A stretch of 50,929 nucleotides of DNA, taken from the NCBI RefSeq assembly GCF_024703995.1, contig NZ_JAMXQV010000048.1, positions 1 through 50,929 of the forward strand, written 5' to 3'. A program made the translations under genes and the position numbers. Below are positions 16,971 to 24,686 of the stretch, in pieces. The DNA comes from Amycolatopsis iheyensis (GTDB taxonomy: Bacteria > Actinomycetota > Actinomycetes > Mycobacteriales > Pseudonocardiaceae). Below the pieces are notes generated by a model that was given only the letters and a program-made list of their open reading frames with translations, had not been told where the DNA came from and did no database searches. Position 1 is the first letter of the stretch. Each line of letters begins with the position of its first letter.

Positions 16971-17253
16971 CGCTTCCTCCCGTCCGGCGTCAGGTTTCCG
17001 TGCGGTGCCAGCCTGGTCAGCCAGCTCGGTGGTTCCGCCGCGGCCGACTTGCAACGCCGCATCGCTGAGCACCTGGCCGGTGAACCAGGAAACCGGCCAC
17101 GGCGGCGTTTCGGCCGCCTGAACTCCCCTACCGCCCGACTGTCTTGTCACGCGGACGACGGACCGCGCCGACGACACTTCGACCGGGACCTCCGAGCACC
17201 CTGAACCGGCTGCATTGGGAACTCGCCGCGCGTGCCGCCGTGCTCGATCCGGG
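16971..17253. other. Non-coding stretch between the lipoprotein and the CHAT relic
   Basis: No gene is recognised. Minus-strand frames across it lack stop codons but show no domain and carry shadow-like composition. One copy of CGTCAGGTTT (16988-16997) is here. Confidence 0.4.
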
Positions 17254-17664
17254 TCAGGGGTCGCTGTGCACGAGCGAGGCCCAAGAATCGGGCCGGTCGG
17301 GGTAGACGCCTCGAAGGCCCAGCGACACGGCTCGCAGCGCCTCGGCGGCACCATCCGCTCCGGTCCTGCCAGGCAACAGGCGGTAGAAAGCGCGCGCGGC
17401 GTCGGCGGCGATCCGGTCGGACAGCGGCCAGAGACTGGCGACGACGTGCCGGAAGCCGGCCAGCTGTGGCCGACGCGGCTGCCTGAATCGCGGCAACGAT
17501 CCTGTCGCCGTCGGCATGCCGTGACGTCCAGCTCGTGCGATGGTTCGCCGACGTGGTTGTGCGCCGATGCCCTGAAGCTGACTCCGCCAGCGTCCATGAG
17601 CGACTGGAGATGGCAAGACCGCAATCGGACGTCGAGCAGGACGGCGTAGGTACCTTTGAGCCAT
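17254..17664 (-). pseudogene. Relic of a CHAT-domain protein
   Basis: The last roughly 70 codons clearly encode the end of a CHAT (caspase HetF-associated with TPRs) protease domain: QLAGFRHVVASLWPLSDRIAADAARAFYRLL, then ALRAVSLGLRGVYPDRPDSWASLVHSDP and a stop at 17254. Upstream in this frame homology is lost. Neighbouring frames hold plausible pieces, DRIVAAIQAAASA in one and HELDVTAC in another, that would fit before the LAGFRHV segment. Both the frame continuity and the His/Cys catalytic region are therefore broken. Intact CHAT proteins often act in NTPase-linked conflict systems, such as the trypsin-STAND pair about 7 kb away. Confidence 0.6.
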
Positions 17665-17704
17665 TGCAGGGAATATGGCTGTTCGAAGTACTTGGAGGTG
17701 CCGT

Positions 17705-18247
17705 GTGAGCGTGCCGGACGATGATGTCGAGGACGCCGGCGACTACTTGGACAAGTCGCCGTCCGCGGGGCGCATGGGCAAGGCCGTGGAGTACCTCGTG
17801 GCCGCCGCGTGCATTCTGGCCTCTCGTGGGGAGCTGAACGTCTCCACCTCGTTGGTGGACGACGAGGGCGTGGACCTGGTCTTCAACCGGCGCGGCAGCT
17901 CGGCCACGCTGGCTGTTCAAGTCAAGGCGCGGATGTCCGACAGCAAGCGGGTGCGGGCCGGGTCGTTCGTGGCGTTCGTCCGCTCGCAGACCTTCCGGCC
18001 GCGAGCCGACCTGGATCTTCTGTTCGTCGCGGTCGACGTGACCGAAGCGCGGTTGACAACCGCCTGGCTGGTGCCGAGCGAGGACTACGCCGCGCAAGCC
18101 GGGCCGCCGAACAGCCGGGGCAGACTGCGGTTTTATGCGTCACTCAAGCCCAATGCCCGGGACCGTTGGCGGGATTACCGGCTCACGCCGGCTGAACTCG
18201 CCCCGCGGGTGCTGGAACGGCTTGCCGAACGCGACGAGGTGTCCTGA
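17705..18247 (+). CDS. PD-(D/E)XK nuclease-like protein (DUF4365-like)
   Basis: A 180-residue protein. RMGKAVEYLVAAACILASRGELNVSTSLVDDEGVDLVF followed by LAVQVKAR matches the restriction-endonuclease-like fold: an early Glu (GKAVEYL), an Asp in the GVDLVF strand and a Q-x-K (QVKAR) catalytic strand. Such domains occur in DUF4365 and related proteins in defence loci, usually fused to or beside other genes; here it is alone. The GTG at 17705 is preceded by GGAGG. Whether it cuts DNA is inference from the motif. Confidence 0.65.
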   Translation: MSVPDDDVEDAGDYLDKSPSAGRMGKAVEYLVAAACILASRGELNVSTSLVDDEGVDLVFNRRGSSATLAVQVKARMSDSKRVRAGSFVAFVRSQTFRPRADLDLLFVAVDVTEARLTTAWLVPSEDYAAQAGPPNSRGRLRFYASLKPNARDRWRDYRLTPAELAPRVLERLAERDEVS

Positions 18248-18270
18248 ATCGGCTTCGGCAGCCGGACTTC

Positions 18271-18307
18271 GGCGAAGTGGCCCGGAGGATCTCCTGGCCA
18301 CCTCGCC
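18271..18307 (+). terminator. Hairpin after the nuclease-like gene
   Basis: GGCGAAGTGGCC (18271-18282) pairs with GGCCACCTCGCC (18296-18307) with one mismatch and a 13-base loop, 24 bases after the stop codon. No T-run follows. Confidence 0.5.
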
Positions 18308-18547
18308 GCCTTGTCGGACGCGGTTACTTGCGGACCATCGGTTTGTCGCAGCGACACTGGACCGCCCGGCAGCCCACAGGATGATTTTCTTGACCGAGAA
18401 CACCTCACCGAATCGCGACTCGAGCGTTCCGGCACCGCCACTACGCCGATGGGGTGAATTCAGGGCAGGTCGGTAAACCATCCTCCCGATCAGTAGTGAA
18501 CCGGGTTGACAGCCTTTACAGCAACTTCACGACGAGGAGCGTTTGTC
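18308..18547. other. Non-coding, lower-GC stretch
   Basis: Between the hairpin and the secreted-protein gene no coding frame is convincing. It is AT-richer than the average. A TTGACA lies at 18506-18511 but no fitting -10 is seen before the ribosome site near 18535. Confidence 0.4.
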
Positions 18548-19024
18548 TTGTCATCCAGAAGGTACAGCAGCCTCGCAAAGCGGCTCGCGTCCATTACCAC
18601 TGTCGGTGGCACTTTGGCAGTTGCCTTGCTCACCGGGGCGGATACTGCCTCAGCTGCGCCGCCCGGATTCGCCGGCCCGTTCTCGGCCGAGTGTAAGGGG
18701 ATCCGAAAGGTAGCCGTACATGTATCGAAAGATGTGAACACCATGCTCGAAGCTTGGTGGGATCCGGCAGGCAACACCGTCTGCGCGAGGATGTCCGACA
18801 CCATTCCTGGATCGCACCTATTGGGTGTCAACCTCGGACGCCCTGACTGGCAAACTGTGTTCTCCGATGTCGGAAACTACTCGACTTACGCCGGCGTAAT
18901 CTACATCTCCATGGCCGGCATGACCGGGTCGGACTTTGTTCAAATTCACGGCTCGATCGTGATCGGCGATGTCGAACTCGACAGCGGCGAACACTGGATA
19001 TCCAAGGCTGGCTATGGCGGGTGA
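18548..19024 (+). CDS. Small secreted protein of unknown function
   Basis: 158 residues. A Sec signal peptide (Arg/Lys-rich start, hydrophobic TLAVALLTGA, cleavage likely after TASA before APPG) precedes a mature domain of about 120 residues with two cysteines (in AECKGI and TVCARM) that could form a disulphide. The rest is Gly/Asp-rich and probably beta-structured; no family is recognised. The TTG at 18548 is preferred because GAGGAG precedes it; an earlier TTG at 18506 would add 14 residues. Lower GC than the neighbours suggests transfer. Confidence 0.6.
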   Translation: MSSRRYSSLAKRLASITTVGGTLAVALLTGADTASAAPPGFAGPFSAECKGIRKVAVHVSKDVNTMLEAWWDPAGNTVCARMSDTIPGSHLLGVNLGRPDWQTVFSDVGNYSTYAGVIYISMAGMTGSDFVQIHGSIVIGDVELDSGEHWISKAGYGG

Positions 19025-19154
19025 ACCCTGCTGCGGTGCGTAGCACTGTGTCGCAGGTGGACTGCCGCTGATCCTCGTCGGCTCGCCCAAACGACGAGCC
19101 AGACCGCACCGGCGACGGTGACCAGTAACGCGAACAGGTCGCCCACTGACCCCT

Positions 19155-19586
19155 TCACGCCGCGCGGCAGCACTGCCAGGCTGGGACTCCACACTTCGAG
19201 CAGGGCACACCGGCGCACGCGTTCCAGGCCCGACGTAGCGCGGCGTCGACGACGGCTGGATCACGTGTTGTCTTGCGGTGCAGCCGCCGCAGGTCGGCGA
19301 GGAGCACCAAGCCGGGTTCTGGCCGGCGGCCACTCAGCTCGGACATCGTCGTCCGCAACGCCGCCACGGTCCCGGACGACGTCGGTGCGTCGCCGGACAG
19401 GCGCACGTCGTACGCGCGAGCCGCGTCGGCGAGGTCACGGATGTGGGCCCGAGACCAGCGCGCGAGGTCGTGAGCCACGTGGTGGACCTCGTGCTCGACG
19501 ACGTGCCGGTCGGCCACCTTGACCAAGTCCTTCGCGAGGGCGGTTTCCGACCGGTGCAGTTCACGGATGGCCAACCCGAGCTTCAT
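19155..19586 (-). CDS. Small Cys/His-containing protein coupled to molybdopterin oxidoreductase
   Basis: A 143-residue mostly helical protein. It is rich in His in the middle (ADRHVVEHEVHHVAHDLARW) and ends with a Cys cluster (CAGVPCSKCGVPAWQCC), suggesting metal binding. The ATG overlaps the stop of the molybdopterin oxidoreductase gene (ATGA), so the two are translated together. I do not recognise a characterised family. A helper for the oxidoreductase, such as a maturation or electron-transfer factor, is an inference from coupling and the cysteines. Confidence 0.7.
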   Translation of the reverse strand: MKLGLAIRELHRSETALAKDLVKVADRHVVEHEVHHVAHDLARWSRAHIRDLADAARAYDVRLSGDAPTSSGTVAALRTTMSELSGRRPEPGLVLLADLRRLHRKTTRDPAVVDAALRRAWNACAGVPCSKCGVPAWQCCRAA

Positions 19587-21895
19587 CGCCGGCTCTCCTT
19601 CGTCCCGAAGTCCTCTCCGACGTCGGTCGCGGTTTCTTCCCCGGCGATCGCTGTCGTCCGACCGGGCTCAGCCCGGCGGATCGCCGCCGCGGCGTTTTTG
19701 AACAACGGTTGCTTCGACACCGGGTCCCAGTCAGTCAGCGTGAGCTCGTTCGCCGCACTCGCCTGCGGGGTCGCCGGTGTCGAAGTAGCCGTAGTGGAAC
19801 GGCAGGAACAGCACACCCTCCCGGACGCCGCCCACCCGGATGCGGGCATGCACGCTCCCGCGAGGGGTGCTGACCTCCGCCCAGCCGCCTTCGTGGAGGT
19901 CGAGGCGTTTCGCGTCGACGTCGGACACCTCGACCCAGGACTCCGGGGCCGCCGCCTGCAGCTGCGGTGCGCGAGCGGTCTTGGTCCGGGTGTGGAAGTG
20001 GAAGATGGTCCGTCCGGGTTCATCGCCCGGTACTCGACCGGTTCCATCGGCGCGCCGGTGATCAGATCACGACCGTAGCTTTCGCAGTAGTCGGGTTGTG
20101 CGAAGAACTTGCCGTCGGTGTAGAGCCGCTCGGCGCCGTCCGGGTGGTCCTCGTCGCACGGCCACTGGATACCGCTGGTCACGCGGAGTTTCGCGTAGCT
20201 GAGACCGGTGTAGTCGCACGGCCGCCCGGCCGAAGCGCGTTTCCACGCTTCGAACGCGGACTCGGCGTCGTGCCACTGCGGGAGCGGTGCGCCGTCCTTG
20301 TCGCGGAAGTCCATCCGGCGGGCGTAGTCGAGCAGGATGTCGAGATCCGGCCGCGCCTCGCCGGGTGGTTCGACCGCCTTGTCCGACAGGTGCACGGTGC
20401 GGTCGGCGTTGGTGAACGTGCCGGTCTTCTCGCCCCAGATCGCCGCCGGGAGCACGACGTCGGCGAGTTCGGCGGTTTCGGTGCGGAAGGCGTCCTGGAC
20501 GACGAGGAACAGGCGGTCCTGGCCGAGGATCGAGCGGATCCGACGCAGTTCCGGCAACGACACGGCGGGATTGGTCGCCGACACCCACAGGAACCGCAGC
20601 GTGCCGTTCTCGGCGTAGCGCAGCATCTGCATCAAGTGCGTCGGCGGCCCGTAGTGCGGGATCTTGCTCTGGTCGACGTTCCACAGCTCGGCGAGCTCGC
20701 TCACGTGGGAGTCGTTGGCCCAGTTGCGAAATCCGGTCAGGTCACCGTCCGCACCGCACTCACGCGTGTTCTCCGCGGTCGGCTGGCCGTTCATCTGCAG
20801 CACTCCCGCACCGGGCTTGCCGAGCATGCCGCGCACGAGGTTGAGGTTGTTGACCTGAACCGAGGCGGCACCGGCCTGATGAGACTGGTAGAAGCCCTGC
20901 AGCACCGTGCACAGCAGGCGCCCGGCAGATCCGAGCAGCTCGGCGGCGGCCCGGATCTCGCGTTCGGAGAGTCCGCAGATCGCCGCGACCCGCTCGGGCG
21001 GGTAATCGGCAACCATCGTCTGCAGGTCGCCGTAGCCGACCGTGCACCGCTCGACGTAGTCGTGGTCGACCCAGTCGTGCTCGATGATCTCGTGCAGCAG
21101 GCCGTTCATCAGCGCGAGGTTCGTCCCCGGCAGCGGCGCCAGGTGCAGGGTCGCGGCGCGGGCGACCGGCGTCTCGCGCGGGTCGACGCACAGCAACGCG
21201 GGTGGGTTCGGCCCCTCGAGCCGGTCGAGGATGCGCGACCACAGGACGGCCTGGGTTTCGGCGACGTTGTGCCCGAAGAGGGCGATGACGTCGGCGTGGT
21301 CGACGTCTGTGTAGGACGCCGGTTGGCCGTCGCAGCCGAAAGTTTCTTTGAGCGCGGCGGCGGCGGTCGCGGTGCAGAGCCGGGTGTTGCCGTCCAGGTG
21401 GTTCGTGCCGATGCCGGCGCGCGCGATCGCCGCGAGCGTGTAGTACTCCTCGGCGAACAGCTGCCCGCTGGTGTAGAAGCCGATCGCGCTCGGTCCCTGC
21501 GTGTCCAGCAGCTCCTTGCTGTGCGCGACGACCCGGCCCATGGCCTCCTCCCAGCTCGCCTCGACCAGCTCGCCGTCCTGGCGAACCAGCGGCGTGGTCA
21601 GCCGATCGGGAGAAGAGTTGGCTTGCCAGCCGAACAGATCCTTCGGGTCGAGCCGGCCGCGGTTCACCCGGTCGTCGGCCCGGCCACGCACTCCCACGAT
21701 CGAGCCGTCCTTGACAGCGATGTCCAAGCCGTCGCCGTTCGAATGCAACACGGCGGCACTGCGAACCCACCGGTCGACGTCCTGGGGCCGCACTCCGTCG
21801 ACGAGGTGGTGGTCCACCCTCGCCGGCCATGTCTCGCCGGCGCTGTACGGGGTACGCGTTCCCCACGGTCGCCTGATTCCGTCTCGCTTCGGCAA
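19583..21895 (-). CDS. Molybdopterin oxidoreductase, with out-of-frame internal segment
   Basis: About 770 residues of the DMSO-reductase/assimilatory nitrate reductase superfamily. Recognisable parts are WQANSSPDRLTTPLVR, GFYTSGQLFAEEYY, GTNHLDGNTRLCTATAA, GHNVAETQAVLW, LQMNGQPTAENTRECGADGD and ADVVLPAAIWGEKTGTFTNADR. Two defects stand out. The N-terminal [4Fe-4S] ligand region reads SAAVLHSNGDG and GRLDPK, without the usual cysteines. The cofactor dinucleotide-binding part (TIFHFHTRTKT to FHYGYFDTGD) is encoded in another frame between about 20010 and 19770. The TTG at 21895 follows AGGAGG; an ATG at 21985 overlaps the permease stop. Confidence 0.75.
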   Translation of the reverse strand: MPKRDGIRRPWGTRTPYSAGETWPARVDHHLVDGVRPQDVDRWVRSAAVLHSNGDGLDIAVKDGSIVGVRGRADDRVNRGRLDPKDLFGWQANSSPDRLTTPLVRQDGELVEASWEEAMGRVVAHSKELLDTQGPSAIGFYTSGQLFAEEYYTLAAIARAGIGTNHLDGNTRLCTATAAAALKETFGCDGQPASYTDVDHADVIALFGHNVAETQAVLWSRILDRLEGPNPPALLCVDPRETPVARAATLHLAPLPGTNLALMNGLLHEIIEHDWVDHDYVERCTVGYGDLQTMVADYPPERVAAICGLSEREIRAAAELLGSAGRLLCTVLQGFYQSHQAGAASVQVNNLNLVRGMLGKPGAGVLQMNGQPTAENTRECGADGDLTGFRNWANDSHVSELAELWNVDQSKIPHYGPPTHLMQMLRYAENGTLRFLWVSATNPAVSLPELRRIRSILGQDRLFLVVQDAFRTETAELADVVLPAAIWGEKTGTFTNADRTVHLSDKAVEPPGEARPDLDILLDYARRMDFRDKDGAPLPQWHDAESAFEAWKRASAGRPCDYTGLSYAKLRVTSGIQWPCDEDHPDGAERLYTDGKFFAQPDYCESYGRDLITGAPMEPVEYRAMNPDGPSSTSTPGPRPLAHRSCRRRPRSPGSRCPTSTRNASTSTKAAGRRSAPLAGACMPASGWAASGRVCCSCRSTTATSTPATPQASAANELTLTDWDPVSKQPLFKNAAAAIRRAEPGRTTAIAGEETATDVGEDFGTKESRR

Positions 21896-21981
21896 GTCGA
21901 ACCTCCTGGTTGTGAACGCGTGTGGCGGATACCCCGGAGCGGGTGGTGGAAACGCCGACGTTCGCCGGTGAAACTGTTGGC

Positions 21982-23015
21982 TCATGGTCGTGAAGTCAGC
22001 ATGGCGAGCAACCCGCCACACAGGATCCCGAGCACCACCACCGCGGCGAACAGCGCCACCAGGACCCGCTTCGGGAACGAACGGCCGACCATGACCAGGG
22101 AGGGCAGGCTGAGCGCGGGGAGCGTCACCAGCAACGCCCCAGCCGGTCCCGTCTCCGCGCCCGCCGCGAGCAGAGCAAGCACGATCGGCACCTCGCCGGC
22201 GGTCGGCACGACGAACAACGCACCCAGCACCGCCGGCAGCAGGATCAGCGGTCCGGGGCCGGCCGTGCCGTGGGAGAACCACGGCTTGGCCGCGCCGACT
22301 GCCATTACCACGACGAAGTACTCGGGAACCAGCGTGACGGCCAGGATGCCGAGCCGGCGTGCGAAGCGACCGATGACCGACGCCGGCCCCTGCCGCCGCT
22401 CCGGCGCGGCTTCGACCGGACCGGCATCCGCGGCTCCGAGACGAGCGACCAGCGGAACGACGACGAACACGAGAACCACGCCGGCGACGACGCGTACCGT
22501 CACCCAAGGCCACGGCAGCAGAACGGCCAGGAACACGAGCACCGCGGGGTTCAGCGCCGGATTTTCCGACCCAATAGGCCAGCGCGGGGCCAGGCGGCAC
22601 GCCACAGCGCCGGGGGACGCCGCGATCGGGGCGGTGCAGCAGGTGCACATCATCGACGGCAGAGCCAGCGCGCCGCCCGTCCATGCGCCACGGCCTGCCG
22701 CGAATGCGCGCTGAACCCACGCTTGCGGGACGAGTGCTTCCATCGCGGCCGCGATCACGAGCGCCGCGACGAGCGCGACCCATCGGAGCCGAAGTAGCCC
22801 GTGGTGAACGACCACGCCGCGTGCCACGAGGGTGCCGGCGCTGACTTCAGCGGCAGCGATGCCGGGCCGGCGAACTTCCCCGTGGTCAGGGCGTCTGACA
22901 CCTTCCCGGCATAGGGTCACCACTTCGCCCAGCCGAGCGCGCCCACGACCACCAGCACGAAGATCCCGATGCCCGCGACCGCCCGTCGGGAAGTTCTTGC
23001 GGCCTCTGCGCTCAC
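21982..23015 (-). pseudogene. Decayed multi-helix permease (CTCC-motif type)
   Basis: The remains of a transporter of the actinobacterial permease group with the motif LPSMMCTCCTAP, distantly related to DUF318/ArsP-like permeases. A GTG at 23015 with GGGAGG starts SAEAARTSRRAVAGIGIFVLVVV... AKW, then TGA (22917-22919) where TGG for Trp-Trp-Pro-Tyr is expected. Reading continues as PYAGKVSDALTTG, shifts frame near 22792, shifts again near 22617 (VPRRCGVPPGPALAYWVG in the other frame) and returns near 22567 through an extra A in an A4 run. The last part (NPALNPAVLVFLAVL onward) is intact. Upstream of the molybdopterin oxidoreductase in one operon. Confidence 0.75.
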
Positions 23016-23169
23016 GACGTCCTCCCACGCTGCCGTCGCGGTCGCAGGAGAGGTTGCCGCCGGCGCCGTCGGTGAAGCCTCGGGTGGAGTGCTGAAAACG
23101 TCAGGCAGTCGTCAGGTTCGATCGCCACTGAAGCCGCCAAAATGGACATCCCGGCGTCCGAGGAGCAGC

Positions 23170-23831
23170 ATGCGGTATCGGCAGCACTGTCCGGTGGCCT
23201 CCGGCGCGGAGGTGATCGGCCAGTCCTGGACCGTGCTCGTGGTCCGCGAGCTGCTGCACGGCAGCACCACGGCGAGCCAAATCGCCCTGGGCGTACCGGA
23301 GATGTCCCCCGCGCTGCTGACCAAGCGCCTCAAGCAGCTGGTCGAGGCCGGCGTGGTGGTCCGCAGTGCGACAGGGGGCCGCACGCGGTTCGACTTGACT
23401 CCTGCGGGGCGGGAACTCGCACTGGTGCTCGAACGGCTGGGCCAGTGGAGCCGCCGCTGGCTGCCCCGCCCAGGAGTGCCGATCTGAAGCCGCAGCTGCT
23501 GTTGCTCGGCATCTGCCGAAACGTCGACCACGCCCTGTTGCCTGCCGAACGAGTGGCCGTGCACCTGCGGTTCAGCGAAACACCGCCCCCGCGGTGGTGG
23601 TGGCTCGTGTTCAGTCCCGACGGGGTTTTCGCCACGGCCGCGGATCCGCGGCTGTCCGCGGCGGTCGGGATCGACTGCACGCTGTCGGCGCTGGCCGGGG
23701 TGTGGCTCGGTCATCTGTCCTGGCGCGAGGCGGTCGAGGACGGCGGGATCCGGTTGACCGGGAGCCGCGACTCGATCAGGCGGGCGATCGGCTGGGTGGG
23801 CCGAAATCGGTTCACAGCCGCCCCGCACTGA
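23170..23831 (+). pseudogene. HxlR-type regulator with C-terminal SCP2-like domain, split by a frameshift
   Basis: The first 105 codons encode a full HxlR winged helix (CPVASGAEVIGQSWTVLVVRELLHG ... MSPALLTKRLKQLVEAGVV ... LTPAGRELALVLERLGQWSRRWL) and stop at 23487. Immediately after, one frame over, comes ADLKPQLLLLGICRNVDHALLPAERVAVHLRF ... WWWLVFSPDG ... VWLGHLSWREAVEDGGIRLTG to 23831. Together they form the well-known fused regulator of about 220 residues. One missing base near 23466-23470 would rejoin them. The ATG at 23170 follows GAGGAG. Divergent from the permease/oxidoreductase operon, it was probably its regulator. The short HTH part could still bind DNA. Confidence 0.75.
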
Positions 23832-23849
23832 CCACAGCCGCCTTCGCGG

Positions 23850-24290
23850 TCATGGCCTTCCACGACTCACTGATCGGTAGGCCCCGTCCCGCCGGCGACG
23901 ATGGGAAACGACCACACTGATCACCGAGAAGAGCGCGATCACGATGCCGGCGAAGACGTCGTTCGCGCGGGCAAAGTCCCGATGCCCGGACGCCGGATAG
24001 CCGAGGACGAACGGTGCCACGATCAGCCAGAAGCCGGCGGCGACGTCGATCAGCCCCAGCCATGACGCCACCCGGGGCGCGATAAAACAACAGAGCGCCA
24101 CGAGGGTCACGATGGTGCCGGACACGATGTCGTTCCAGTACCCGCCGATCCCGGCGAACGTCCGGCTGTAGTCGAGCGCGAACGGCGCGATGACCAACCA
24201 GACACCAACGACGAGCACCACCGCAGCGGGCAGACGTTCCTCGCGCAGAAGGCGGTCGTTGGTCGAGATCTTCGAAGCGGCCCGTTCCAT
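23850..24290 (-). CDS. SPW-repeat membrane protein
   Basis: A 146-residue integral membrane protein with two SPW-type repeats: helices around VVLVVGVWLVIAPFALDYS with WNDIVSGTIV, then SWLGLIDVAAGFWLIVAPFVLGYP and DVFAGIVIALFSVISV. The SPW family has four helices and an unknown role. The ATG at 24290 has AAGGAG upstream; the frame is open further back but that part is Pro/Arg-rich. A second, divergent member is encoded at 31965-32399. It is convergent with the split HxlR gene. Confidence 0.85.
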   Translation of the reverse strand: MERAASKISTNDRLLREERLPAAVVLVVGVWLVIAPFALDYSRTFAGIGGYWNDIVSGTIVTLVALCCFIAPRVASWLGLIDVAAGFWLIVAPFVLGYPASGHRDFARANDVFAGIVIALFSVISVVVSHRRRRDGAYRSVSRGRP

Positions 24291-24399
24291 GGCAACCAGC
24301 TCCTTCCGGTTCCACGCGACCTGACCTTGGCGGCTACCCGGCCACGGATGAGGCAAACGCAGGCGCACGCCAGCGGGCACGGACTCGGTGCCGGCGCTG

Positions 24400-24645
24400 T
24401 CAGCCGAGCCGACCGGCCAGGATCCGCGCCGCTGCCCGGAGGAAACAGTCGTGTTCGGCACGGGCGAGCGTGACGAGGCCGGACACGGCCTTCTCCTCCG
24501 TCACCCCCAGCTCGACGAGGTTGTCGATCGCCGCGCCGATCAGACCGGCGCTCTCGGCTGTTTCGTTTCGCCGGCCGGCGGACTGTTCACAGATACTCAC
24601 ATCCACTTCGGACACTGCAGTCACGCGAGGCGCACGCCGTATCAC
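24400..24645 (-). CDS. Small hypothetical helical protein
   Basis: A frame for 81 residues with amphipathic helices (AESAGLIGAAIDNLVELGVTEEKAVSGLVTLARAEHDCFLRAAARILAG). Third positions are G/C-rich, as in real genes of the window. The GTG at 24645 has no ribosome site, and starts at GTG codons 7-13 residues later are possible. No family recognised. It lies 109 bases upstream of the SPW gene on the same strand. Confidence 0.45.
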   Translation of the reverse strand: MIRRAPRVTAVSEVDVSICEQSAGRRNETAESAGLIGAAIDNLVELGVTEEKAVSGLVTLARAEHDCFLRAAARILAGRLG

Positions 24646-24686
24646 TCGAAATGATGAGAGGTGGGCCCAGGCACGAGGACGGGAGC

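Larger units (their letters stand above)
12810..19024. mobile_element. Integrated genomic island at tRNA-Lys; right end uncertain
   Basis: A tRNA-overlapping tyrosine integrase, a small HTH/excisionase-like gene, two methyltransferase-type genes and unrelated cargo (lipoprotein, CHAT relic, nuclease-like protein, secreted protein) form a block with no housekeeping genes. No replication (Rep) or FtsK-type transfer gene is visible, so it is not a complete actinomycete integrative and conjugative element; it may be a remnant or a mobilisable island. The right border is a guess at the last cargo gene, because I found no attR copy. Confidence 0.5.

Noticed and set aside
19967..22714. 915-codon plus-strand frame opposite the molybdopterin oxidoreductase
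   Set aside because: Antisense shadow. The opposite strand carries many clear superfamily motifs.
21896..22783. N-terminal extension of the molybdopterin oxidoreductase to 1066 residues
   Set aside because: The extra 296 residues are a shadow of the permease gene, apart from a short stretch created by the permease's own frameshift. An AGGAGG and TTG at 21895 give a normal-length protein.
21982..23015. Arsenic efflux permease (ArsP)
   Set aside because: The CTCC motif group is only distantly related and the gene is broken, so a substrate claim is not supported.
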